Shown in pieces: positions 1-6,509 of a DNA stretch of 13,457 nucleotides. Made by a program: the position numbers and the translations under genes. The notes under the pieces are model-generated. The model saw only the letters and a program-made list of their open reading frames with translations. It ran no database searches and had not been told where the DNA came from. The stretch is taken from contig DAOUUR010000020.1 in NCBI GenBank assembly GCA_030668045.1, forward strand, positions 1-13,457, in the 5' to 3' direction. Origin of the DNA: a bacterium. Lineage in GTDB: Bacteria > Zixibacteria > MSB-5A5 > GN15 > FEB-12. Position 1 is the stretch's first letter. Every line of letters starts with the position of its first letter.

Positions 1-18
1 CAAATCCTCTCACCCCGA
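1..18 (+). tRNA. 3' tail of a tRNA gene cut by the window edge (probably tRNA-Pro)
   Basis: The first bases read as the end of a T-loop (CAAAT), the 3' side of a T-stem (CCTCT), a 7-nt acceptor strand (CACCCCG) and a discriminator A. The matching 5' acceptor would be CGGGGTG. A C1-G72 pair with A73 is typical of bacterial tRNA-Pro, so proline is the best guess. No CCA is encoded. The anticodon lies outside the window, so the identity cannot be confirmed. The same tail recurs at 10695-10714. Confidence 0.5.
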
Positions 19-237
19 TTCTGATTGTCCGAATAGACAGATCACAAACAATGCCACCCAACCTGTAACTGTCCTCAATCTCAAGAAACCACTCAGATAG
101 AGAGCCATCGGTGCCCATTTCGCTAGCAATTCGGCGACAAAAACCCGAAGTCTTCTGCTCCATCTTGATGGCTTTGATAAGCATTTTGCTCAACCGGATT
201 GAGAGAACACCGCTACTATATCGAGCATCCGTCTCCT
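2..237 (-). pseudogene. Broken reverse-strand reading frame, possibly a ferritin-like remnant
   Basis: Reading leftwards, an AGGAG (237-233) sits four bases before an ATG (228-226), but that frame stops after 12 codons (MLDIVAVFSQSG). A second frame is open from 235 to the window edge (78 codons) and contains AIKMEQ, an F about six residues later, then EWFLEIEDSY. The combined pattern (start, short helix, E...F, W/F...E) loosely resembles the N-terminal helices of rubrerythrin/ferritin-like proteins, as if one frameshift split a gene. This is weak: no complete motif is present and the frame runs into the tRNA-like tail at 1-18. It could be chance. Confidence 0.2.
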
Positions 238-278
238 ACAACCGAAACCAGAGCCATGTGCTGACCGTCGACTATCGT

Positions 279-324
279 TTGTTTTTACGAACCTCTAATC
301 GTATCTTGTGCTTGTTGTCACAAG
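279..324 (+). promoter_or_regulatory. Possible promoter and small inverted repeat upstream of the DUF89 gene
   Basis: TTGTTT (279-284) and TATCTT (302-307) are 17 bases apart and could be weak -35 and -10 elements. Overlapping the expected transcription start is an inverted repeat, CTTGTG (305-310) with CACAAG (319-324), separated by 8 bases. Both hexamers match the consensus poorly, so this is a candidate only. Confidence 0.22.
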
Positions 325-349
325 GTTCCACCAAAAACTGAGAGATTGA

Positions 350-1201
350 ATGAAATCGTATCTTGACTGCATTCCCTGCTTTTTTGAGCAAGCGCTCCGC
401 GCGGGACGAATAGCGACTGATGATGAACAAGTACTGAAACAGCTTATGGATGAGCTTGGAAAAAGGCTGCATCAAATCTCCCTGGACAATACACCACCGG
501 AAACAGGGAGATTGATTTACCGGATTGTAAGGGAGATTACAGGAAACCCCGATCCATTTCGAGAACTAAAACTCCAAAGCACACGAGAAGCCCTTGCGTT
601 ATATCCATCTCTGAAGAGGACGATCGAGAAGTCCGATGACAGTCTGCTAACTGCGATCAGGATTGCGATTGCAGGAAACGTGATTGACTTCGGGGCGAGC
701 GCTACCTTTGATATTGAGACAGCGATAAAGGAAGCGTTGGAAAGTGATTTCGCGATCTGTGATTACAGCGCATTCAAGGACAAGCTGGCCGAGGCTGAAG
801 AGATTCTCTACATTGGAGACAACGCCGGTGAAACCGTTTTTGACCGACTTCTCATTGAGCAAATGAATAAACCTGTGACATACATAGTCCGAGGGGAGCC
901 TGTCATAAACGATGCAACCATTGAGGATGCGATCCAGGCCGGCATTGATCAAGTTGCGACCATTGTTTCCTCCGGCACCGATGCCCCCGGCGCTGTGCTC
1001 AATACCTGCAGCCCGGAATTCATAGAGATACTGGACCAGTCTGTTTTTACAATTGCCAAAGGACAGGGAAACTATGAGAGTCTATCAAATGAAGACTATT
1101 TGATATTCTTCCTGCTGAAGGCCAAATGTCAAATAATTGCGAATGATCTTGACGTTACCAAAGGAGACATCATACTGAAAGGGATAAATACCGGAGCATA
1201 G
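350..1201 (+). CDS. DUF89 family (ARMT1-like) metal-dependent phosphatase
   Basis: This 283-residue protein fits the DUF89 family, and in particular the prokaryotic subfamily with an N-terminal CxxC (C7-I-P-C10). Other family marks are AGNVIDFG, DNAGETVFD near the middle (acidic metal- and phosphate-binding residues) and KGQGNYE near the C-terminus. Characterised DUF89 members are metal-dependent phosphatases thought to remove damaged or surplus phosphorylated metabolites; the substrate here is unknown. Length is normal and the protein looks intact. The ATG at 350 is the natural start because MKSYLDCIPC is the usual opening of the family, although only a weak GAGAG precedes it. It is the first gene of the cofactor cluster and is followed after about 85 bases by the MBL hydrolase, so co-transcription is plausible. 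Confidence 0.85.
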   Translation: MKSYLDCIPCFFEQALRAGRIATDDEQVLKQLMDELGKRLHQISLDNTPPETGRLIYRIVREITGNPDPFRELKLQSTREALALYPSLKRTIEKSDDSLLTAIRIAIAGNVIDFGASATFDIETAIKEALESDFAICDYSAFKDKLAEAEEILYIGDNAGETVFDRLLIEQMNKPVTYIVRGEPVINDATIEDAIQAGIDQVATIVSSGTDAPGAVLNTCSPEFIEILDQSVFTIAKGQGNYESLSNEDYLIFFLLKAKCQIIANDLDVTKGDIILKGINTGA

Positions 1202-1215
1202 TCAGGTTTATCGAT

Positions 1216-1242
1216 CACAATGTGGATTGAAACCACATTGTG
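1216..1242. promoter_or_regulatory. Perfect 10-bp inverted repeat between DUF89 and the MBL gene
   Basis: CACAATGTGG (1216-1225) and CCACATTGTG (1233-1242) are exact reverse complements around a 7-base loop. It begins 14 bases after the DUF89 stop and ends 44 bases before the MBL start. No T-run follows, so it is not a classical terminator. It could be an operator or an RNA hairpin that sets expression between the two genes. Confidence 0.5.
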
Positions 1243-1286
1243 CATGTACTGACAATAACGTACCAACAGTAGGAGTTCTGGTACAG

Positions 1287-1925
1287 ATGAAGATCACCAT
1301 AATTTACGATAATGAGACATCTGATGAGGCATTGAATCCGGACTGGGGTTTCTCCTGTCTTATCGAGGCCTACGGCAGGAAAATCCTGTTTGACACTGGG
1401 GGTAGCGGATCCATTCTTCTTAAGAACATGGATATTTTAGGTGTCGACCCGCATTCCATTGGGGAAGTGTTCATCTCTCATATCCATTTTGACCATATTG
1501 GCGGTCTCTCTGCTTTTCTTGACATCAACGACAAAGTTACACTGTATGCTCCTTCATCGTTGCGAGGGGTTTTTCATGTCAAGGATATTATCTACGAGGA
1601 CGAACCCATAGAACTGAATGAACACTTCTATACTACCGGTTTGCTGGATGATTTGGAACAGTCGATGGCCATTGAGACCAAGAAAGGATTGGTCGTGATT
1701 GTCGGATGTTCTCATCCGGGTGTAGGAAACATCCTTAAGGCTGTGACTCAATTCGGTAAACCATACGCGTTGATCGGTGGCCTGCACGGCTTTGAGGAGT
1801 TTGAGTTGATTGGGGAGTTGCAACTTGTCTGCCCCACTCATTGTACTCAGCACATACCGGAAATTAAATCCTCATATCCGGACAAGTACATCCAGGGGGG
1901 AGTGGGAGCGATCATTGAAATATGA
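1287..1925 (+). CDS. Metallo-beta-lactamase-fold hydrolase
   Basis: A 212-residue MBL-fold protein. The metal-binding signature HIHFDH is at residues 65-70, preceded by FDTGGSG. A further histidine lies in GCSHPGVGN (about 147) and the last one in GGLHGF (about 171), so the metal ligands look complete. The sequence style (FDTGG, SHIHFDHIGGL, GCSHPGVGNI) is that of the subgroup often annotated as a dihydropterin/RFAP-synthase-like hydrolase; the true substrate is unknown. It is somewhat shorter than many relatives (about 250-280), mainly between the two metal regions. The ATG at 1287 is preferred (MKITIIYDN, AGGAG at 1271-1275). A TTG at 1227 would extend the frame through the inverted repeat and is unlikely. 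It lies between DUF89 and the sigma-54 activator. Confidence 0.8.
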   Translation: MKITIIYDNETSDEALNPDWGFSCLIEAYGRKILFDTGGSGSILLKNMDILGVDPHSIGEVFISHIHFDHIGGLSAFLDINDKVTLYAPSSLRGVFHVKDIIYEDEPIELNEHFYTTGLLDDLEQSMAIETKKGLVVIVGCSHPGVGNILKAVTQFGKPYALIGGLHGFEEFELIGELQLVCPTHCTQHIPEIKSSYPDKYIQGGVGAIIEI

Positions 1926-1932
1926 GAAAATA

Positions 1933-1952
1933 CCGTAAACTTCCCCTTACGG
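1933..1952 (+). terminator. Weak hairpin after the MBL gene
   Basis: CCGTAA (1933-1938) and TTACGG (1947-1952) pair around an 8-base C-rich loop, eight bases past the MBL stop. There is no strong T-run after it, so termination is only suggested by position. The rest of the 307-base gap up to the activator gene shows nothing recognisable until the promoter at 2172-2203. Confidence 0.3.
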
Positions 1953-2171
1953 ATTGTACTCCTTCGTCATAATCAACCCGAAATCTACGGCTTCAGACGA
2001 AAGTGGCCTATGTTATAGAAAGCGTTAATCATCAAAACCCGCGATTATCCATTGTCATTACAGTAGCCCGCAGTTGGGCAGAGACGGCTGTACATAGCAG
2101 ACGTGGTTTGGTATCTCTGGCATATTTGAGAGGAGCCAATAGTGAATGCCCGGCAGAGGCAGCATAAATAC

Positions 2172-2203
2172 GGGTTGCATATTCGCAACCCATAGTATAT
2201 AAT
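2172..2203 (+). promoter_or_regulatory. Promoter with overlapping palindrome for the sigma-54 activator gene
   Basis: A perfect -10 box TATAAT (2198-2203) lies 17 bases after TTGCAT (2175-2180), which matches the -35 consensus only in its TTG. A perfect inverted repeat GGGTTGC-N6-GCAACCC (2172-2191) covers the -35 and part of the spacer. A bound protein there would block or assist RNA polymerase, so this looks like a housekeeping promoter controlled at one operator, perhaps by the activator itself. Confidence 0.5.
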
Positions 2204-2232
2204 GGATGTGAAATTCGATATGTTTGTGGAAT

Positions 2233-3567
2233 ATGACTGATAGAAATAAAAATAATGATACAACCAGGATCATCCTCGACTCCATAGCCGACGGGGTGTT
2301 TACTGTTGATCGTGAATGGCGAGTCAATTCTTTTAATAAGGCCGCCGAGGAAATTACCGGTATCCCGAAGGAAGAGGCTATCGGTCAACGGTGCTCCGAC
2401 GTATTCCATGCTTCAATCTGCGAAACAAGCTGTGCCCTCAAAGAGACATTTGAAACCAAGCGACCAATAGTCAATCGTGCGATCTATATTGTTGATGCTG
2501 GTGGAGACAGAGTTCCAATCAGTATTTCTACAGCCGTTCTAAAGGATAAGAGCGGAAATATTATTGGTGGGGTAGAAACATTTAGAGACCTGAGCGCGAT
2601 TGAAGAACTCAGGCGAGAACTAAACAGAAAATACTCATTCCAGGACATTATCAGCAAGAATGTCGAAATGCTGAAAGTATTTGATGTCCTTCCCAATATC
2701 GCCGAAAGCGACAGCATAGTTCTCATAGAAGGCGAAAGTGGTACCGGTAAAGAGTTGATCGCCCGAGCTATACACAACCTTTCCCATCGCAAGAATAAAC
2801 CGATTGTAACGGTCAACTGTGGAGCGCTTCCAGACACACTGCTTGAATCGGAACTCTTTGGTTATAAGGCGGGGGCGTTTACCGATGCCCGTAAGGATAA
2901 ACCGGGACGCTTTGCAATGGCCGAGTCCGGAACAATATTTCTTGATGAAATAGCAGATGTCTCTCCCGCTTTACAGGTGCGGCTGCTTCGGGTCATACAG
3001 GAGCGAACTTATGATCCGTTGGGCGCCACGGAATCGATTCAGGCGGATGTCCGCATTGTCGTGGCCACTAACCGGAGTCTTGAGAAGCTTGTCAAATCGG
3101 GTGATTTTCGGGAAGACCTATACTATCGAATAAATGTGGTTCGCATCAAGTTGCCGCCACTTCGCCAGCGCAAAGAAGATATCCCCCTGCTAATCGATCA
3201 CTTCATCCGCCGATTTAACAATCTCAAGAAGAAGCTTATTTCTGATATTTCACCTGAAGCGTTAGCGCTACTAGTGAGTCATGATTATCCGGGCAATATC
3301 AGGGAACTGGAAAATATCATTGAACATGCTTTTGTTTTTTGCCAGGGAACTGTCATTAACATTGATAGTCTGCCTGAAAATATCAGGCCCAAAGAAATCA
3401 AGTCCTTAACCGGGTTAGAATCAATGGACGATCTTGAAGCTGTTTTCATCACCGAGACCCTGAAAAGGAATAACTTCAACAGGAAAAAGACAGCCGAAGA
3501 ACTTGGGATGCATAAGACAACACTTTGGCGAAAAATGAAGAAGCTCGGAATTCCCGTTCCTGATTGA
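2233..3567 (+). CDS. Sigma-54-dependent transcriptional activator, PAS-AAA+-Fis type
   Basis: A 444-residue enhancer-binding protein. An N-terminal PAS domain (about 10-120) carries a cysteine group, C54, C63 and C67, which suggests redox or metal sensing (inference). The AAA+ domain (about 137-365) has Walker A GESGTGKE (167-174), Walker B GTIFLDE (233-239) and an arginine-finger region REDLYYRIN. The sigma-54 contact loop reads GAFTDA (214-219) instead of the usual GAFTGA. A Fis-type helix-turn-helix ends the protein (TAEELGMHKTTLWRKMKKL). No receiver domain is present. The ATG at 2233 is chosen; a TTG three codons earlier is possible, and neither has a strong ribosome site. In Desulfovibrio vulgaris the ORP operons are controlled by such a regulator, so control of the downstream genes here is likely, although I found no clear -24/-12 promoter. 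Confidence 0.9.
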   Translation: MTDRNKNNDTTRIILDSIADGVFTVDREWRVNSFNKAAEEITGIPKEEAIGQRCSDVFHASICETSCALKETFETKRPIVNRAIYIVDAGGDRVPISISTAVLKDKSGNIIGGVETFRDLSAIEELRRELNRKYSFQDIISKNVEMLKVFDVLPNIAESDSIVLIEGESGTGKELIARAIHNLSHRKNKPIVTVNCGALPDTLLESELFGYKAGAFTDARKDKPGRFAMAESGTIFLDEIADVSPALQVRLLRVIQERTYDPLGATESIQADVRIVVATNRSLEKLVKSGDFREDLYYRINVVRIKLPPLRQRKEDIPLLIDHFIRRFNNLKKKLISDISPEALALLVSHDYPGNIRELENIIEHAFVFCQGTVINIDSLPENIRPKEIKSLTGLESMDDLEAVFITETLKRNNFNRKKTAEELGMHKTTLWRKMKKLGIPVPD

Positions 3568-3752
3568 CGGTAGCTGCAATAACGCACCCCTCACGCTTAT
3601 TATGATTGCATATCTGCATTCTTTCTTGCTTGTCCTCTTATCTATGCTGACCATGCACCACCCGTAACGCGTTGCACATAAATAAGATAATACGTCACCC
3701 TGTCACTTAGCACAATCCCGGCATACAATGTGCTTTAATAATGATCATGAAT

Positions 3753-4172
3753 ATGAAGGTTGCAATTCCGATATGGGACGAGCGCGTTTCGCCTGTCATG
3801 GATACTGCGTGTCGTCTGCTTGTAGTTGAGATTGTCGGTGGCCGAGAAGTATCACGCACGATTGTTGATATTCCCCAGGCGGATATTCACCACCGAGCGA
3901 CTTTTCTTTCGGGGCTTGGGATTGACGTTTTGATCTGTGGTGCTATATCGCAGCAGTTTGAGCAGATCATCGCTGCCTCGGGAATAAAGATGCATCCCTG
4001 GTACTGTGGTCGTGGAAATGAAATCATTGCAGCCTATTCCAACGGAACTTTACAAAATGGTAATTTTCTTTCACCGGGTTGCAGGCGACAACAGCAACGT
4101 AGAAGAAGAGGTCGATCTCGAGCAGATTGCTTGGGCTCTGGCAGGAGAAGACCATTAAAGGAGGAGATATGA
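3753..4172 (+). CDS. NifX/MTH1175-like cofactor-binding protein with arginine-rich tail
   Basis: Residues 1 to about 110 form a dinitrogenase iron-molybdenum cofactor (NifX/NifB-C) type domain: MKVAIPIWDERVSPVMDTA, then GIDVLICGAIS, and NGTLQNGNFLSPGC at its end. Members of this fold carry metal-sulfur cofactors. The last roughly 30 residues are very basic (RRQQQRRRRGRSR). The frame one base ahead would instead give an acidic tail ending in a TAA at 4156-4158, just before the next gene, so a frameshift is possible. In-frame ATGs at 3741 and 3747 also exist; 3753 gives the usual MKVAIP opening. No good ribosome site is seen. The stop overlaps the next start by 4 nt (ATGA at 4169-4172), indicating coupled translation. 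Confidence 0.8.
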   Translation: MKVAIPIWDERVSPVMDTACRLLVVEIVGGREVSRTIVDIPQADIHHRATFLSGLGIDVLICGAISQQFEQIIAASGIKMHPWYCGRGNEIIAAYSNGTLQNGNFLSPGCRRQQQRRRRGRSRADCLGSGRRRPLKEEI

Positions 4173-4531
4173 GAATAGCAATTGCATCTCAGGGTGTCGA
4201 AAAAACAAGCGCTGTTGATCCACGGTTTGGGCGAGCGTCATATTTTCTGGTTTTTGACACCAGCGACGAGAGTCTTGAGGTTGTTGAGAACAACCAGAAT
4301 GTTAACGCCGCTCAGGGAGCTGGTATCCAGGCGGCCGAAAACATCGCCAAAAAGAATGTGGATATTGTTGTAGCGAGCAATTATGGCCCGAAGGCATTTC
4401 GGGCTCTTGAAGTGGCAGGTATCAAAGCAGCCATATGGGCGGATGGAACGGTCTCGGAGGCAATTGAGCTAGCCATAAACAACAAGCTCAAAATATGCGA
4501 CAAGGCCAACGTTGAAGGGCATTGGATGTAG
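4169..4531 (+). CDS. NifX/MTH1175-like cofactor-binding protein
   Basis: A compact 120-residue NifX/MTH1175-like protein that is only the cofactor-binding domain. Recognisable parts are MRIAIASQG, DPRFGRASYFLVFD, a GAGIQAAENIA helix, VDIVVASNYGPKAF and ALEVAGIK. The orange protein of Desulfovibrio, which holds a molybdenum-copper-sulfur cluster, belongs to this superfamily; the metal bound here cannot be read from the sequence. The start at 4169 is set by a strong ribosome site (AAGGAGGAG, 4158-4166) and overlaps the previous stop. The C-terminus ends GHWM. It is the second of three such paralogues in the cluster. Confidence 0.88.
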   Translation: MRIAIASQGVEKTSAVDPRFGRASYFLVFDTSDESLEVVENNQNVNAAQGAGIQAAENIAKKNVDIVVASNYGPKAFRALEVAGIKAAIWADGTVSEAIELAINNKLKICDKANVEGHWM

Positions 4532-4561
4532 TTTTCCAATTGTACCTGAGGAGTAATGAGT

Positions 4562-4855
4562 ATGACACAGATAAAATCAGATATTACCGACAAACGTGTT
4601 GGCGCTGGGAGAGCGCGCACACGGATGAGGGGTATGTTCTCCGGCAAGAGAGGTAAGGCAATTGGCTTTACTTCGATTGCAGCGCCAATTATTGGCTATG
4701 TTGTCAACGATCTCAGAAAACCCGATAGTATTGTTCGCGAACTCATTGGAGGAGTGGTTAGAAAACTTCTACCGCCAAGATCAGAAAAGCTGGAAGCGAT
4801 TGATATCACCGACAAGGTTGAAATTCTTGAAATCAACAGTGATAAGAATAAATGA
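4562..4855 (+). CDS. Small basic protein of unknown function
   Basis: I do not recognise this 97-residue protein. It has a basic N-terminal third (KRVGAGRARTRMRG), a moderately hydrophobic stretch (AIGFTSIAAPIIGYVV, about residues 36-51) that is marginal for a membrane helix, then an amphipathic segment and an acidic/basic tail. A GAGGAG at 4548-4553 is eight bases before the ATG at 4562 but only two before the ATG at 4556, so 4562 is the better start. It is surrounded on the same strand by NifX-like and DUF5320 genes and has its own ribosome site, so it is probably a real member of the cofactor operon. Function unknown. Confidence 0.65.
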   Translation: MTQIKSDITDKRVGAGRARTRMRGMFSGKRGKAIGFTSIAAPIIGYVVNDLRKPDSIVRELIGGVVRKLLPPRSEKLEAIDITDKVEILEINSDKNK

Positions 4856-4892
4856 AAACAGTTATAGCAATTGAGAACGAAAGGAGATAAAG

Positions 4893-5321
4893 ATGCCAGG
4901 TGGAGACAGAACAGGACCGATGGGTGCTGGACCAATGACAGGGCGCGGCGTCGGCATATGTGCCGGCTACGATGTGCCGGGATATATGAACCCTGCTTTT
5001 GGGCGAGGGTTTGGGGGTGGTCGTGGCCACGGAATGGGTCGAGGTTTCGGCATGGGAGGAGGCCGAGGATGGCGCAATCAGTATTACGCAACAGGATTGC
5101 CGGGATGGGCTCGTGGATATGCTAATCCAAATTTGGCTGGATTCCCGAGTGACCCTGCAACAGCAACCAATGTGAAAACAGCTCAAGCTGGAGAACTCGC
5201 GTCTCTTAAAAATCAAGCCCAATATCTTAAGGACGCTCTTGATGATATTGAAACGCGTATCAATGAGCTTCGGCAGGAAACCGGAAATACCGGTAACGTT
5301 CAGAAGAAAGAGGAAAAGTAG
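4893..5321 (+). CDS. DUF5320 family protein, glycine-rich with C-terminal coiled coil
   Basis: The N-terminus [19 protein letters not shown] is the hallmark of DUF5320, a family of small proteins found next to NifX-like and Mrp-like genes in anaerobes. A Gly/Arg/Met-rich section follows (about 35-65, [17 protein letters not shown]), then a linker, then a helical region with heptad character (about 98-128, [20 protein letters not shown]) and a charged tail. This suggests oligomerisation through the coiled coil and a flexible, perhaps metal-interacting head; the function is not established. AAGGAG (4881-4886) six bases before the ATG fixes the start. The zinc-ribbon gene follows after 11 bases. 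Confidence 0.85.
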   Translation: MPGGDRTGPMGAGPMTGRGVGICAGYDVPGYMNPAFGRGFGGGRGHGMGRGFGMGGGRGWRNQYYATGLPGWARGYANPNLAGFPSDPATATNVKTAQAGELASLKNQAQYLKDALDDIETRINELRQETGNTGNVQKKEEK

Positions 5322-5332
5322 GAGAGAATACT

Positions 5333-5641
5333 ATGTCACAAAGAGGTAGTTCCGGTGGTGGCGGCGGTCGCGGTTCAGGGCAAGGTGGTGGCGGTGGCGG
5401 CCGCGGTTCAGGGCAAAGTGGTGGTGGCGGCGGTCGTGGCTCAGGGCAAGGTGGTGGCTCAGGGCAAGGTGGTGGATCAGGGCAAGGTGGTGGACGAGGT
5501 ATGGGACGCGGTGGGCGCGCCTCTGGCCCCAGCGGTGAATGCGTATGCCCCAACTGCGGCGCGACTATCCCACATCAGCAAAGTGTACCTTGTATTGAAG
5601 TAGACTGCCCGAAGTGTGGTCGGAAAATGACAAGAGCGTGA
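5333..5641 (+). CDS. Glycine-repeat protein with C-terminal zinc ribbon
   Basis: A 102-residue two-part protein. Residues 7-61 are almost only Gly, Ser, Arg and Gln, arranged as three 11-residue repeats and two 6-residue repeats. Residues 70-95 form a cysteine knuckle region, C70-x-C72-x2-C75 and C87-x4-C92-x2-C95, followed by the basic end RKMTRA. Such ribbons bind zinc or act as rubredoxin-like iron sites; similar tails occur in small proteins of NifX/Mrp clusters. The start follows GGAGAG at 5321-5326 and lies 11 bases after the DUF5320 stop. It is probably a partner or scaffold in the same complex (inference). The reverse strand is also open here as a proline-rich frame, which is an artefact of the repeat. 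Confidence 0.8.
   Translation: MSQRGSSGGGGGRGSGQGGGGGGRGSGQSGGGGGRGSGQGGGSGQGGGSGQGGGRGMGRGGRASGPSGECVCPNCGATIPHQQSVPCIEVDCPKCGRKMTRA
5351..5485 (+). repeat. In-frame tandem repeat: three 33-nt units and two 18-nt units
   Basis: Units 5351-5383, 5384-5416 and 5417-5449 each encode (S/G)[10 protein letters not shown]. Units 5450-5467 and 5468-5485 each encode GGGSGQ. The shorter unit is the longer one without its GGGRG part. All lengths are multiples of three, so copy-number change would keep the frame. The third-base differences between units show they are not brand-new duplications. Confidence 0.9.
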
Positions 5642-5660
5642 ACAACTGAAGAAGCTGAGC

Positions 5661-6509
5661 TTGAAAATAGCCATTGCCAGCGGCAAGGGTGGCACGGGAA
5701 AAACAACTATTGCCACTAACATGGCCGTAGCCATCGCCAGGGAAGGCCGGGACGTTACCTACATAGATTGCGATGTGGAGGAGCCGAACGGTCACATATT
5801 CCTCAAACCGAAGATTAGAGAGCAATATGATGCAACTGTCCTGGTGCCTCATGTTGATCTGAACAAATGCACCCTTTGCGGTGACTGTTCAGCTGCCTGT
5901 GAGTTTAACGCTATCGCTGTTCTCGGTAAAACGGTGGAGGTTTTCCCTTCGATTTGTCATAGTTGCGGAGGATGCAGTGACGTCTGTCCGGAAAATGCCA
6001 TTGTCGATATACCCAGAACCATTGGCCACATCAGCCATGGAGATGGGATGGGGGTTCAATTCTATGAAGGACGCTTGAATGTCGGGGAAGCGATATCTCC
6101 TCCCGTTACCAAGGCATTGAGGAGGCTAGATACTGATTCCGAGGTGCTTATTATCGATGCGCCCCCCGGTACATCGTGTCCGGTTATTGAAGCGATTAGC
6201 GGCACAGACTATGTGATCCTGGTAACTGAACCAACACCGTTCGGGCTGAATGACCTTAAACTGGCGGTAGGAATGGTGCAAGAGATTGGCCTGCCCCACG
6301 GTGTTGTGATTAATCGTTCAGATATCGGCGATGGCAAAACCGAAGAATTTTGTCACAGGCAGAACCTGGATATTCTGATGACGATACCATTTGAACGCCG
6401 AGTCGCCGAAGCCTACTCTCGGGGAGAGATGATGTCAGATGTCAATTCCGAGTACGAGAGACGGTTCTGGGAACTATACTGCAGCATTGCGGAGAAGGTT
6501 AGCTCATGA
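5661..6509 (+). CDS. MinD/Mrp-like P-loop ATPase with two 4Fe-4S motifs
   Basis: A 282-residue SIMIBI-class ATPase. The deviant Walker A GKGGTGKTT is at residues 8-16, and IDAPPGTSCPV (165-175) is the switch/Walker B region. Inserted after the first strand block is a bacterial ferredoxin unit with C70-x2-C73-x2-C76-x3-C80 and C99-x2-C102-x2-C105-x3-C109, enough for two 4Fe-4S clusters. This architecture matches the DVU2103/DVU2104 pair of the Desulfovibrio ORP complex. The likely job is ATP-driven transfer or positioning of a metal-sulfur cofactor. The start is a TTG at 5661 with only a weak purine stretch upstream; it is chosen because MKIAIASGKGG is the family opening. The gene overlaps the next by 4 nt (ATGA, 6506-6509), so the two ATPases are probably made together and may pair. 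Confidence 0.93.
   Translation: MKIAIASGKGGTGKTTIATNMAVAIAREGRDVTYIDCDVEEPNGHIFLKPKIREQYDATVLVPHVDLNKCTLCGDCSAACEFNAIAVLGKTVEVFPSICHSCGGCSDVCPENAIVDIPRTIGHISHGDGMGVQFYEGRLNVGEAISPPVTKALRRLDTDSEVLIIDAPPGTSCPVIEAISGTDYVILVTEPTPFGLNDLKLAVGMVQEIGLPHGVVINRSDIGDGKTEEFCHRQNLDILMTIPFERRVAEAYSRGEMMSDVNSEYERRFWELYCSIAEKVSS

Noticed and set aside
111..341. 76-codon forward frame before the DUF89 gene
   Set aside because: No ribosome site, no recognisable motif, and it overlaps the candidate promoter; probably chance.
3575..3590. Reverse-strand sequence with GG and TTGCA at sigma-54 (-24/-12) spacing
   Set aside because: The GG and TTGC elements fit, but the CACG part does not, and there is no reverse-strand gene for it to drive.
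5351..5485. Possible CRISPR array
   Set aside because: The repeats are coding, adjoining and without spacers; they are a tandem protein repeat.
5260..5553. Proline-rich reverse-strand frame opposite the glycine repeat
   Set aside because: It is the complement of GGN/CGN repeats; the forward frame has a ribosome site, operon context and a zinc ribbon.
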